A DNA stretch of 64,000 bases from JAWKWH01 sp963669415 (GCA_963669415.2 CAXXPS010000001.1:62001-126000); one strand, 5' to 3'. Positions 17,114-26,771 are shown, counted from the stretch's first letter. Notes: generated from the letters alone by a model not told the origin. Numbers and translations: made by a program.

Positions 17114-18647
17114 CCAGGTCACCGACGACTTTGAGGCGGATACGTGTAGCGTTACCCGGAAGATAAGCGAGCGGCACATCTTCCTGATCAAGTATCTCGA
17201 TGGAGTCCGGTTTTGCGCCTGCGGAAATGGCCTTCTCAGTCGCCTCCTTGCGGGCGCTTTCCAAGGCTTCGTCGCGAGAGGTTTTTTCGAGGCTGAAAAT
17301 GCGGTCGACCTCACCGCTGATCTGGCCTATTGCCGCACCGACAGCGTTGGCGACGGCGAAATTTTCAGGTTTGACGACGGGTAGTTCACCCACCTTGTCG
17401 CGAACCAATATGCTACCGCCGCCGACAGCAAGGACAGGGATCTTTTCCGGCGAAACCCGCATCCGTTCGACCGCGTTGACAACCATCTCGTCGATGATCT
17501 CGCAGATAGCACCAAGGCGCTCGCTGCCAAGCTTTCTTGCGGGCTCTGCATCGCCTATTTCGGCAAAGCCGAGACCGACGGCAACATCTGTTGTGGTCGG
17601 CGTTCTGCCGCCAAACAACAGACCTTCGGTATGAATTTTGTAACCCACCGATTTCGGGCCGACCCTGATCGGGTCATCCGGTTCGACAATCGATCCGCCA
17701 CCCAGCGCGATGGAAAAGACATCCGGCATCCGGAAATTGGTGCGGACACCGCCAATGTCGACCGATGTACTTGCCTGGCGCGGGAACCCCTTAATGATGG
17801 AACCGACGTCCGTAGAGGTTCCACCAATATCGACCACAACTGCATCCTGTTCGCCGGTAAGGAACGACGCTCCGCGCATGGAGTTGGTCGGGCCGCTGGC
17901 AAATGTGAGCACAGGATAAGCCTTGACGAATTCGGAACCCATCAGCGTGCCGTCATTTTGGGTTATGAAGCACGGGCAGTTCAGCCCGGCAGATTGCAAC
18001 GCCTTGCCAAACGCTTCAACGGTCTCGGCGCTGAGACGACGCAGCGACGCGTTCATGATCGCTGCGTTCTCCCGCTCCAGAATCCCGAGCCGGCCGATTT
18101 CGCTGGATAGGGTGAAGTTTGCGTCGGGCAGGCGCTCGGCAAGCACCGCACGCGCCTTTTGTTCCATCTCTCCATTGACGGGACTGAAAATTGAGCTGAT
18201 GGCTATCGTATCAATGCCTTTTTTGCCAATCTCGTCGGCAATACCGCGCAGTTCGTCTTCATCAATTGAAGAAATTTCGCGGCCATCGAATTCATTGCCA
18301 CCCTTGGCCATCCAGTAGTGACCCCCGACAGTGTCTCGAATGTCATCCGGCCAATCGACCATGGGCGGAAGGCACTCGGCAGCTGGCAGACAGAGCCGGA
18401 CAGCTGCCGTTTTCGACAGCCGGCGGCGTTCGACAACGGCATTGGTGAAATGCGTTGTGCCGATCATGACCGCACCGATCTGATCGGCGCCGATTTCACT
18501 TTCTTTCAATACCTGGCTAAGGCTCGCGACGATCCCCGATGTCACATCTTCGGTTGTTGGTGACTTCACGCCGAGCACAAGCTTGTTTCCGTCCATCACA
18601 ACGGCATCCGTATTCGTGCCGCCAACATCGATACCTATCCGATACAT
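17106..18647 (-). CDS. hydantoinase/oxoprolinase family protein (short HyuA-like)
   Basis: A 513-residue HyuA-family protein. It shows the actin-like ATP-binding N-terminus (RIGIDVGGTNTDAVV), a TTHFTNAV motif near residue 75, and the VVDIGGTSTDVG motif in the centre. It lacks the long C-terminal extension of classical HyuA (about 690 residues), so it belongs to the shorter group often paired with DUF917. I chose ATG 18647 with a GAGGAA ribosome binding site. The gene lies 10 bp after the ABC ATPase and overlaps the frameshifted DUF917 gene by 8 bp. No HyuB is present in this operon, so the DUF917 proteins may be its partners; this is inference. Confidence 0.88.
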   Translation of the reverse strand: MYRIGIDVGGTNTDAVVMDGNKLVLGVKSPTTEDVTSGIVASLSQVLKESEIGADQIGAVMIGTTHFTNAVVERRRLSKTAAVRLCLPAAECLPPMVDWPDDIRDTVGGHYWMAKGGNEFDGREISSIDEDELRGIADEIGKKGIDTIAISSIFSPVNGEMEQKARAVLAERLPDANFTLSSEIGRLGILERENAAIMNASLRRLSAETVEAFGKALQSAGLNCPCFITQNDGTLMGSEFVKAYPVLTFASGPTNSMRGASFLTGEQDAVVVDIGGTSTDVGSIIKGFPRQASTSVDIGGVRTNFRMPDVFSIALGGGSIVEPDDPIRVGPKSVGYKIHTEGLLFGGRTPTTTDVAVGLGFAEIGDAEPARKLGSERLGAICEIIDEMVVNAVERMRVSPEKIPVLAVGGGSILVRDKVGELPVVKPENFAVANAVGAAIGQISGEVDRIFSLEKTSRDEALESARKEATEKAISAGAKPDSIEILDQEDVPLAYLPGNATRIRLKVVGDLDG

Positions 18648-18657
18648 GCATCGTTCC

Positions 18658-20358
18658 TCATTGAAGCGTTGTTGTTGATGCAAGCACCGCTTGACGTTCC
18701 GAGGCGTCGACGAGAGGCTTCTGTGCGGCCTCCTCGTCGGTCAGGACCGGAATCGAACTGAGCAGTGCTCGTGTGTAGAGATGTTTGGGATTGGCGAATA
18801 CCTCAGGTGTTTCGCCCTGTTCGCAAATCTCGCCGCGGAACATGATGGCGACGCGATTGCAGAAATTCCTCATTAGGCTGAGATCGTGACTGATGAACAC
18901 GTAGGTAAGATCGAGTTCCTCGCGCAGACGTTTCAGGAGGTCGATCACAACGTTCTGGATCAGCACATCCAATGCGGATGTCGGTTCGTCGAGAACAAGT
19001 ATTTTCGGATTGACTGACAAAGCGCGGGCAATCGCCACGCGTTGCTTCTGGCCGCCTGAAAGTTCGTGCGGATACATTGAGGCGTAGTGGGCTGGCAAGT
19101 CGACCAGCTCGAGAAGCTCGTCAATTCTCGCCCTGGTTTTCGCTCTGTCATAGCCGGCAAACAACAACGGAACCGAAAGCTGGTCGGCCACCGAACGTTT
19201 CGGGTTGAGCGATGATCCGGGGTTTTGGTAGACAATCTGGACAAGCCGCCTGAATGCCTTGGATCCAGCCAGTTCACGAACGGATTTGTCTTCGATGACA
19301 ATATCACCGTCTGTCGGCGCGAACAGTCCGAGCATCATCTTCGCGAGTGTGGTTTTGCCCGAGCCGGATTCTCCGGCAATCCCGAAAATGTCGCCGCGGT
19401 TGATAGAAAGGTCAACATTTCTGACTGCACGACTGACGCCGATTTGCCGATTGAGCAAACCGCTGCGCAGCGGGAAGTCTTTGCTGACATTACTGACCCT
19501 TATGACCGGAGCGTTGCTTCCTTCCAGCGATACATCCGTCACGTCTGGCCCATAAAGAGGGGGCACCGCCTGCATCAGCTTCCTGGTGTATTCGTGCTCG
19601 GGATTCCTGAAAATTGTCTGTCGGTCGCCGCTCTCGACAATCCGTCCACGCTCCATGACGTAAACCCGATCTGCCATTTCGCGCACGACGCCCAAATTGT
19701 GTGTAATCAGCATCAGCGACATACCGGTTTCGTCCACCAGACGATTGAGCAGGACCAGAATTTCCTGCTGTGTCGTCACATCAAGTGCGGTGCCGGGCTC
19801 ATCTGCGATCAACAGACGTGGATTGTTCAGCAAAGCCATTCCGATCAACACGCGCTGGCGCATGCCACCGGAAAGCTGGATTGGATAGGCTTGGCAGATA
19901 CGCTCCGGGTCCGAAAGTTGAACTTCGCGGAGGACTTCGAAGATGCGTTCAAGGCGTTCGGCCCTGCTTCGCGAAATGCCTAGACGGACATCTGCAAAGC
20001 GGACGATATCGTCCATTTGGCGTCCGATCGACAGCAGGGGATTGAAGGAAAGCAACGGGTCCTGCAGCACGATCGAAATGCCGGTCCCCTTGAGCCGGTT
20101 GCGCGCCCGCTTGTCGAGAGTAAGAAGTTCGGTGCCCTCAAACTTGATCGAGCCGGAATCTATTTGCGCCGGCGGCATTGGCAAGGTTCCGATGATTGTC
20201 CGCATCGTTACTGTCTTGCCGGAGCCCGATTGGCCGATTAGCGAAACCCGCTCACCCTTGCCGACTTGCATGGAGACGCCATGAAGGATCTGGCTTCGTT
20301 GCCCATAGGTGGTGAACGAAATATCCAATCCGGAAATATCGAGGATGGGATCGCGCAT
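18658..20358 (-). CDS. dipeptide-type ABC transporter ATPase with two ABC domains (DppD-DppF fusion type)
   Basis: A 566-residue tandem ATPase. Domain 1 has Walker A GQSGSGKT, signature LSGGMRQR and Walker B LLIADEPGTALD. Domain 2 has Walker A GESGSGKTT, signature LSGGQKQR and Walker B ILVLDEPTSALD. Both sites look competent, as expected for peptide transporters that normally use two separate ATPases. The start is ATG 20358 with GGAG upstream; a GTG one codon earlier is possible. The gene overlaps the permease stop. It energises the permeases and binding protein of this operon. Confidence 0.93.
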   Translation of the reverse strand: MRDPILDISGLDISFTTYGQRSQILHGVSMQVGKGERVSLIGQSGSGKTVTMRTIIGTLPMPPAQIDSGSIKFEGTELLTLDKRARNRLKGTGISIVLQDPLLSFNPLLSIGRQMDDIVRFADVRLGISRSRAERLERIFEVLREVQLSDPERICQAYPIQLSGGMRQRVLIGMALLNNPRLLIADEPGTALDVTTQQEILVLLNRLVDETGMSLMLITHNLGVVREMADRVYVMERGRIVESGDRQTIFRNPEHEYTRKLMQAVPPLYGPDVTDVSLEGSNAPVIRVSNVSKDFPLRSGLLNRQIGVSRAVRNVDLSINRGDIFGIAGESGSGKTTLAKMMLGLFAPTDGDIVIEDKSVRELAGSKAFRRLVQIVYQNPGSSLNPKRSVADQLSVPLLFAGYDRAKTRARIDELLELVDLPAHYASMYPHELSGGQKQRVAIARALSVNPKILVLDEPTSALDVLIQNVVIDLLKRLREELDLTYVFISHDLSLMRNFCNRVAIMFRGEICEQGETPEVFANPKHLYTRALLSSIPVLTDEEAAQKPLVDASERQAVLASTTTLQ

Positions 20359-21245
20359 CACAACTCCACATCCATCATGTCGCGCAGACCGTCGCCGAGC
20401 AGATTAAATCCGAGAATGGCATAGAGAATCGCCAAACCAGGCATCAGCGCTTCCCACCAGAATTCGGGAAGATATTCGGAGCCGGTGCTCACCATGGTTC
20501 CGAGATCCGGTGTTGGCGGTTGCACACCAAGTCCGAGAAATGAAAGTGCAGCGCCAAACAGAATGACGAAACCGGCATCCAGCGAAATTTTGACCGAGAT
20601 CGCAGAGACGCAGTTTGGAAGCAGCTCGCGGAACATGATGTGGAAGTGGCTGGCGCCGGCAACTTTCGCCGCCTCGACATAGTCTTCGGCCATTTGTGCC
20701 TTGACGATCCGGTAGATCAGCCTGGTGTGCCAAGTCCACCAAAGTAGCGTGATTGCGATCATCGCGTTGATCAGGTTGGGCGACAGCACCGCAGTGATTG
20801 CCAGCGCCATGGCCAATGGCGGGATGGCCAGCATGATGTCGGTGAAGCGCATGATGATGAATTCAATCCGGCCGCCAAAGTAGCCTGCTGCCAGACCGAG
20901 AACGACACCGAACGGCACTGCAAAACCCAGCACGCCCAACACCAGACCCAGTGAGACTCGATACCCGTAGACGACGCGGCTGAATATGTCGCGGCCGACA
21001 TTGTCGGTGCCGAAGAGAAACTCCCAGCTGGGGGGCGAGTGGCGATTGACAAAATCGACATGGGCGCCGGCCGATTGAGGCGACGGTGCAATGTAGGGAG
21101 CAAATATCGCAGCTATAAACACGGAAATGACGATTACCGACCCGACCAGGGCGGAAGGATTGCGGCTGAACCGGTACCAGGCCATTTGCCGGCTCGTCAG
21201 GGTTCGTTGCTGGCGCATGTCGTCGAACTGGGAGTGGCTGGTCAT
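20358..21245 (-). CDS. dipeptide-type ABC transporter permease (DppC-like)
   Basis: A 295-residue inner-membrane permease with the N-terminal cytoplasmic stretch and first membrane helix (SALVGSVIVISVFIAAIFAP) typical of DppC/OppC. The ATPase-contact loop (EAA motif) reads VEAAKVAGASHFHIMFRELLP. It overlaps the DppB-like gene by 4 bp. It forms the channel with that protein. Confidence 0.93.
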   Translation of the reverse strand: MTSHSQFDDMRQQRTLTSRQMAWYRFSRNPSALVGSVIVISVFIAAIFAPYIAPSPQSAGAHVDFVNRHSPPSWEFLFGTDNVGRDIFSRVVYGYRVSLGLVLGVLGFAVPFGVVLGLAAGYFGGRIEFIIMRFTDIMLAIPPLAMALAITAVLSPNLINAMIAITLLWWTWHTRLIYRIVKAQMAEDYVEAAKVAGASHFHIMFRELLPNCVSAISVKISLDAGFVILFGAALSFLGLGVQPPTPDLGTMVSTGSEYLPEFWWEALMPGLAILYAILGFNLLGDGLRDMMDVEL

Positions 21246-22264
21246 GCCGATTGCTCCCCGCGAATTCGATGCCTCGGATCAATGATGCCAAGCAGCACGT
21301 CAATCGCCAGATTGGCGATGACAAAAAAGACGCCTGAAACCAGAACCACGCCGATGACTGCGTTGAGGTCTTTTTGCAGGATTGTGCGGACCCCGTAGCT
21401 CGCAATTCCCGGCCATGAGAATACGAACTCGACAATAAAAGCGTTGCCGATGAGCGAGGCAAATTCCAGACCGAGAATTGTCAGCGGTGCCACACTTGCG
21501 ACGCGCAGCATATAACGAAGCGTAACCACCCGTTCCGGAATGCCGTAGGCCCGGGCCGCTTCGATGAAATCTCGCGAACCGACATCGATCATTGAAGATC
21601 GAGTTATCCGCATGACCTGTCCGATACCCGCCATTGCCAGCGCAAGGGAGGGTAGGAATATGTACCGCAAAGCGTCGGCAAATACGTCGAACCTTCCTGC
21701 AGCGATGGAATCCAGCAGCAATAGACCCGTCGTGGTCGCCTCAAAATCAAGCGATGGGCTCAGCCGTCCTGTAACCGGGAAAAATGTGAAATAGTAGCTT
21801 GCAAGAAGCTGCAAGATAATGGCGAGGACGAAGCCAGGCGTGACTACGCCAATCAATGAAATGATGCGGGTGACATTGTCGACCCAGCTGTCGCGGTAGT
21901 AGGCCGCCAGAACACCTAGCGGTATTGAGATGATGATCTGGAGAATGATGGTAACCAGAACCAGTTCAAACGTTGCAGGCAACGCCTGCAAAATATCGTC
22001 CATCACCGGTCGGCTGGTCAGCAGGGATTTTCCCAGATCACCCTGAACCAAGCCTGACAGATAGTTCCAAAGCTGTACGTAGAAAGGATCATTCAGGCCC
22101 ATTTCCTGACGCAACTCTTCGACCTGAGTAGCCGTCGCCAGTGGGCCAAGCGCAATGCGCGCAGGATCGCCGGGGACAATGCGTGCGATGATGAATATCA
22201 TCACCGCAAGTCCCAAAAGCACCATCAAAAGCGAGATCGCTCGCTTGGTCAGGTAAAATGCCAT
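21242..22264 (-). CDS. dipeptide-type ABC transporter permease (DppB-like)
   Basis: A 340-residue inner-membrane permease of the DppB/OppB type: one N-terminal helix, a periplasmic loop with PGDPARIALG, then about five more helices. The EAA loop reads RDFIEAARAYGIPERVVTLRYML. It is the first gene of the operon that ends at 13297. Its start has AGAGCAAGGG upstream, and the 90-bp region ahead of it contains a pair of direct repeats that may bind the neighbouring LuxR-type regulator. Confidence 0.93.
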   Translation of the reverse strand: MAFYLTKRAISLLMVLLGLAVMIFIIARIVPGDPARIALGPLATATQVEELRQEMGLNDPFYVQLWNYLSGLVQGDLGKSLLTSRPVMDDILQALPATFELVLVTIILQIIISIPLGVLAAYYRDSWVDNVTRIISLIGVVTPGFVLAIILQLLASYYFTFFPVTGRLSPSLDFEATTTGLLLLDSIAAGRFDVFADALRYIFLPSLALAMAGIGQVMRITRSSMIDVGSRDFIEAARAYGIPERVVTLRYMLRVASVAPLTILGLEFASLIGNAFIVEFVFSWPGIASYGVRTILQKDLNAVIGVVLVSGVFFVIANLAIDVLLGIIDPRHRIRGEQSA

Positions 22265-22322
22265 CCCTTGCTCTCCCGAGCGTTATGCTGGCAGAGCAGA
22301 TGGCGATTCCCGACTCCTAATA

Positions 22323-22350
22323 GGTATAATAACGAACTATTTGGTATAAT
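22323..22350 (-). promoter_or_regulatory. tandem GGTATAAT direct repeats upstream of the dipeptide/hydantoin operon
   Basis: GGTATAAT occurs at 22323-22330 and 22343-22350, exactly 20 bp apart (about two helical turns), in an AT-rich region between the LuxR-type gene and the DppB-like gene. On the minus strand the repeats read ATTATACC. The spacing suits a dimeric regulator binding one face of the helix; alternatively they are two overlapping -10 elements on the plus strand. Confidence 0.45.
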
Positions 22351-22354
22351 TTTT

Positions 22355-23899
22355 TTAAATTATCAATAATTCTTCTGTTATTTCAATTAATTGGCCTCTT
22401 TTTCTTGCTTGAAACCGTTCCAGCAAACGACCGATGTGATATTTGACTGCAGCCTCCGAAAGGCCGAGTTTTCGGGCTATTTGCTTGTTGCTGGCACCAT
22501 CTTTCAGTGCAGACAAAACCCGCATTTGCTGGGTGGTAACCGATTTCGCTGCAGCCATTCTTGGCGATAAAAAACTTCCGCGGACGAGCTCGTGGATCCG
22601 TTTGGCCATTCTGGCGAGCTGGATATGACCTCGGGCAAACTTGCCTGTTGCGAGATATCCCGAAACACCCACGACTGCCTCACGATGCTCAAGAAATGGT
22701 CCCACAAGCCCCTCATTGACAGCCAAGCGCATCGCGTTTTGGACGTGTCGTCTTTGTTTGGCCCGGTCTCTTTCTTCCTTGGCCTCAGATGCTTTCATCA
22801 ACTCCCCGGCCAGAACAAAGCGCGGCGAGGTGTCCATCTCCCGGGCTATGGAAAGCGCCAAATCGCTATTACCCAGTTTTCCAAGCATGCTGCCCAACAG
22901 GATCGAACCCGTTGCACCCACGAGGCTCTGATCTTTCGGGACTTCGGAACTGATCCGGAGCGCATGCTCGGTTCGCCCGTCCAACAGCTCAATCGTTGCC
23001 GCCATGATTTCCAGAGCTTCAGAGAAATCTCCATGCCTACGGTTAAAGTCGATTTGGCAGTCGGCAACGAAATCCAGCGCCGTCGCCAACCCGTCGGAAA
23101 AGTAGAGCGATAAAGCGCCGACACGGCAAAGTTCATTGAAGATTTCGGCCCAGCTGTCGCCGTGCACCAATTCCCTGCGAAGCGACCTAAGCCGGTCGCG
23201 GTCGGGCACGTATCTTCCCGTTTCGAACGCGATGGTGTTTTTGATGATTTCAAGAAATGCTGCGCTTGTGGCGTGCGCGACTTCATCTTCCTGCACCAGT
23301 GCCTTGGCCATGCGCAGTTCACGATCAGCCCTGTGGAGACTGCCCTCAAGCACCGACATGTGCGCGAGGTGCAGATACATATAAAACTCAAGGCTTGGAT
23401 TTTCGGCCTGGCGGTAACTCTCAATTCCGCGCAATGCTACATTTCTCGCTTGCTTCAGCAGGTTGAGCCGCACGAGCACGATGACCATACAATTGTAATA
23501 AAGACCATCCTGCAAGGGATTGCCGATCGGAAGCAGGCCCTCCATATGCCGCCAGCGTGTAAGCCGTTCATCTGTTACGGGCTCTCCGGTATGGATGAAC
23601 ACCGCCAGTTCCATCATGTCCCGGGCAAATGCGGAATCGAATATCTCCTGCTTGTCCTTGATGATGGCGCTGGCGCGCCGTGCCCGGCCGGCCTTGACCA
23701 GTGCAAAGCAATAACAGGACAGCAGGGTCTGGTACTCATTCAATGCTTGCTCCGGCGCGGCGGCCACAAGCGAATTCAGTGCTTCGTAACCGTGCAGGAA
23801 ACCGAAATAGGGTCCGCCATTTGCGTCTATCAGTGCAACAGCTTCGTCTATCTTCCGGTTGGCAAGAAGTTTGACGATTTGATTGGTCGGTAAGGTCAT
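22355..23899 (-). CDS. LuxR-family transcriptional regulator with large helical N-terminal domain
   Basis: A 514-residue protein with a C-terminal LuxR/FixJ helix-turn-helix (about residues 450-510: VLSALKDGASNKQIARKLGL, then SEAAVKYHIGRLLERF). The first 400 residues are leucine- and alanine-rich helices resembling the repeat part of MalT-type regulators. No Walker A motif is visible, so this is not a full MalT-like ATPase. It lies directly upstream of the dipeptide/hydantoin operon on the same strand, 90 bp away, and divergent from clpB. It is a likely activator of that operon; the inducer is unknown. Confidence 0.85.
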   Translation of the reverse strand: MTLPTNQIVKLLANRKIDEAVALIDANGGPYFGFLHGYEALNSLVAAAPEQALNEYQTLLSCYCFALVKAGRARRASAIIKDKQEIFDSAFARDMMELAVFIHTGEPVTDERLTRWRHMEGLLPIGNPLQDGLYYNCMVIVLVRLNLLKQARNVALRGIESYRQAENPSLEFYMYLHLAHMSVLEGSLHRADRELRMAKALVQEDEVAHATSAAFLEIIKNTIAFETGRYVPDRDRLRSLRRELVHGDSWAEIFNELCRVGALSLYFSDGLATALDFVADCQIDFNRRHGDFSEALEIMAATIELLDGRTEHALRISSEVPKDQSLVGATGSILLGSMLGKLGNSDLALSIAREMDTSPRFVLAGELMKASEAKEERDRAKQRRHVQNAMRLAVNEGLVGPFLEHREAVVGVSGYLATGKFARGHIQLARMAKRIHELVRGSFLSPRMAAAKSVTTQQMRVLSALKDGASNKQIARKLGLSEAAVKYHIGRLLERFQARKRGQLIEITEELLII

Positions 23900-23964
23900 T
23901 TGACAGGAAAGTTGCCAGAATTATTCAGCACCAGCAATCCTGGGTTCTTGATCCCAGTTCCCGA

Positions 23965-23993
23965 CTTGCAGAATGAAGAATCTATTCCCATAT
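23965..23993 (+). promoter_or_regulatory. candidate heat-shock (RpoH) promoter of clpB
   Basis: CTTGCA (23965-23970) and CCCATAT (23987-23993) are 16 bp apart, close to the sigma-32-type pattern CTTGAA / CCCCATNT. Transcription would start near 24000, leaving a leader of about 94 bases before clpB. The placement ahead of a classic heat-shock gene supports it. Confidence 0.6.
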
Positions 23994-24093
23994 TCCTGTT
24001 GACAACAGGGCTTGCCCCGATTGGGGGAGCCCGTCACGTGAAAACAGATCCGGTGCCTGTTTGAGGGCCGGTGACGAAGCGGAGACATGATCC

Positions 24094-26694
24094 ATGAATA
24101 TGGAAAAATACTCGGAGAGGGTGCGCGGGTTTCTGCAAGCCGCTCAGACTTTCGCTCTGGCTGAAAGCCATCAGCAATTCTCCCCCGAACACCTGTTGAA
24201 AGTCCTGATCGATGATCCGGATGGAATGGCGGCATCGCTAATCGAGCGGGCAGGCGGCCGCGTAGCGGACGTGCGTCTTGGAGTCGAGACTGCGCTCAAT
24301 GCCATGCCCAAGGTCGAGGGCGGCAGCGGCCAGCTCTATATGGCGCAGCCAATGGCCAAGGTGTTCGCGACAGCTGAACAGGCGGCAAAAAAGGCCGGTG
24401 ACAGTTTTGTCACTGTAGAGCGGCTGCTGACCGCACTGGCTATTGAAAAGTCTGCCAAGACGGCTGAGATATTGGCTAACGCCGGTGTGACGGCGCAGGC
24501 CCTTAATACCGTGATCAATGAAGTTCGAAAGGGCCGCACTGCCGACACGGCGTCTGCCGAAGAAGGCTATGACGCGTTGAAGAAATACGCGCGTGACCTC
24601 ACTGAAGATGCGCGTTCGGGCAAACTTGACCCGGTGATCGGGCGAGACGAGGAAATCCGACGGGCGATCCAGGTTTTGTCAAGGCGCACCAAGAACAACC
24701 CGGTGCTGATCGGCGAGCCGGGAGTGGGCAAAACCGCAATTGCGGAAGGATTGGCACTTCGGATCGTTAACGGCGATGTTCCGGAATCACTGAAAGACAA
24801 ACAGTTGATGGCGCTTGATATGGGCGCGCTAATTGCCGGTGCCAAATATCGCGGTGAATTCGAGGAACGGCTGAAGGCTGTTCTTTCGGAAGTGCAGAAT
24901 GCGGCCGGCGAAATCATTCTGTTTATCGACGAAATGCATACGCTTGTCGGCGCCGGGAAAACCGACGGGGCGATGGATGCATCAAATCTTCTGAAGCCTG
25001 CACTTGCCCGTGGCGAACTACACTGTGTTGGTGCAACAACACTCGATGAATACCGCAAGCATGTTGAGAAGGATGCCGCCCTGGCACGGCGTTTCCAGCC
25101 GGTGTTCATCGATGAGCCGACGGTTGAGGACACGATCTCGATTTTGCGCGGCTTGAAGGAGAAATACGAACAGCATCATAAAGTTCGGGTTTCGGATTCC
25201 GCACTTGTGTCGGCTGCGACGCTGTCGAACCGTTATATCACCGACCGGTTTTTGCCGGACAAGGCGATCGATCTGGTGGACGAGGCGGCCTCGCGATTGC
25301 GCATGCAGGTTGATTCCAAGCCGGAAGCGCTGGACGAGGTCGACCGCCGCATCATGCAGCTGAAGATCGAGCGCGAAGCGTTGAAAGTTGAAAAGGATGC
25401 AGCGTCAAAAGATCGCCTGACCAAGCTGGAGAAGGAACTGGCCGGACTTGAAGAAGAATCGACAAGCCTTACGGCAGCCTGGGCCGGAGAGAAGGAAAAG
25501 CTCGGTCTGGCCGCCGACCTGAAAGGGCAGCTCGATGAGGCGCGCAATGAACTGGCTATTGCCCAGCGCACTGGCGAATTCCAGAAGGCCGGCGAGCTGG
25601 CCTATGGTCTTATTCCGGAACTGGAGCAAAAGCTCGAGGACGCTGAAGGCCAGGACGATTCCGGTTCGATGGTTGAAGAGACCGTGACCCCGGATCACGT
25701 TGCGCACATTGTGTCGCGCTGGACCGGTATCCCGGTCGACAAAATGCTTGAGGGCGAACGCGAGAAACTACTGCGAATGGAAGACGAGCTCGCCGCCCGC
25801 GTTGTCGGGCAAGGTGAGGCGGTCCAAGCTGTTTCCAAAGCCGTGCGTCGTGCCAGGGCAGGTTTGCAGGATCCCAACCGGCCGATCGGTTCGTTCATGT
25901 TCCTCGGGCCGACTGGTGTTGGCAAGACGGAGCTGACCAAGGCGCTGGCCGATTTTCTGTTCGACGACGAGACAGCGATGATCCGTCTCGACATGTCGGA
26001 ATACATGGAGAAACACTCGGTAGCCCGACTGATCGGTGCGCCGCCCGGATATGTCGGTTACGAGGAAGGTGGCGCGTTAACGGAAGCGGTTCGCCGCAGG
26101 CCGTATCAGGTGGTTCTTTTCGACGAAATCGAGAAGGCGCATCCTGATGTCTTTAATGTTCTGCTGCAGGTGCTTGACGATGGCCGTCTGACTGACGGGC
26201 AGGGCCGTACTGTCGATTTCCGCAACACACTGATCATTATGACGTCAAACCTTGGATCTGAGTTCCTTGTCAATCTTGGCGAAAATGACGATTCGTCGAA
26301 AGCGCGTAACGAGGTTATGGCGGTGGTCAAGGCGTCGTTCCGGCCGGAGTTCCTGAACCGGGTCGACGAAATCATCCTGTTCCATCGGTTGCATCGTGAG
26401 AATATGGGCGCGATCGTCAAGATACAGCTGAAGCGGCTGGAAGTGTTGCTGACGGATCGAAAGATAGAGCTTGCGCTTGATGATGGTGCAATCGATTGGC
26501 TGGCGGAGAAGGGTTATGATCCCGCCTATGGCGCCCGTCCGCTGAAACGGGTGATCCAGAAGGAATTGCAGGATCCGCTGGCTGAAAAGATTCTCGGCGG
26601 CGAAATACTGGACGGATCGACAGTAAGCGTCACCTCTTCATCGGACCGATTGCTGTTCAGCACCTCCGAACAACCGGCCGAGGAAGCGGCGTAG
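24094..26694 (+). CDS. clpB: ATP-dependent disaggregase ClpB
   Basis: An 866-residue Hsp100 chaperone, full length. In order: the N-terminal Clp_N repeats (residues 1-150), AAA domain 1 with Walker A GEPGVGKTA near 207, the coiled-coil middle domain of ClpB (about 400-525), AAA domain 2 with Walker A GPTGVGKTE near 605, and the C-terminal ClpB small domain. The middle domain separates it from ClpA and ClpC. ClpB works with DnaK in the cytosol to pull apart aggregated proteins after heat stress. The start could also be the second ATG two codons later. It is monocistronic with its own candidate RpoH promoter and a terminator. Confidence 0.98.
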   Translation: MNMEKYSERVRGFLQAAQTFALAESHQQFSPEHLLKVLIDDPDGMAASLIERAGGRVADVRLGVETALNAMPKVEGGSGQLYMAQPMAKVFATAEQAAKKAGDSFVTVERLLTALAIEKSAKTAEILANAGVTAQALNTVINEVRKGRTADTASAEEGYDALKKYARDLTEDARSGKLDPVIGRDEEIRRAIQVLSRRTKNNPVLIGEPGVGKTAIAEGLALRIVNGDVPESLKDKQLMALDMGALIAGAKYRGEFEERLKAVLSEVQNAAGEIILFIDEMHTLVGAGKTDGAMDASNLLKPALARGELHCVGATTLDEYRKHVEKDAALARRFQPVFIDEPTVEDTISILRGLKEKYEQHHKVRVSDSALVSAATLSNRYITDRFLPDKAIDLVDEAASRLRMQVDSKPEALDEVDRRIMQLKIEREALKVEKDAASKDRLTKLEKELAGLEEESTSLTAAWAGEKEKLGLAADLKGQLDEARNELAIAQRTGEFQKAGELAYGLIPELEQKLEDAEGQDDSGSMVEETVTPDHVAHIVSRWTGIPVDKMLEGEREKLLRMEDELAARVVGQGEAVQAVSKAVRRARAGLQDPNRPIGSFMFLGPTGVGKTELTKALADFLFDDETAMIRLDMSEYMEKHSVARLIGAPPGYVGYEEGGALTEAVRRRPYQVVLFDEIEKAHPDVFNVLLQVLDDGRLTDGQGRTVDFRNTLIIMTSNLGSEFLVNLGENDDSSKARNEVMAVVKASFRPEFLNRVDEIILFHRLHRENMGAIVKIQLKRLEVLLTDRKIELALDDGAIDWLAEKGYDPAYGARPLKRVIQKELQDPLAEKILGGEILDGSTVSVTSSSDRLLFSTSEQPAEEAA

Positions 26695-26724
26695 AGCAAG
26701 CCTTTTTCGATAGGTAAGGAAATT

Positions 26725-26748
26725 GGCCGGGTTTGCGCCCGGCCTTTT
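26725..26748 (+). terminator. intrinsic terminator after clpB
   Basis: A 7-bp stem GGCCGGG / CCCGGCC with a 6-base loop is followed by TTTT, 31 bp after the clpB stop. The opposite strand has only a short A/T flank, so it may also weakly serve the convergent gene. Confidence 0.85.
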
Positions 26749-26771
26749 CGCGCGCAGTTGAAAGATCCAGA

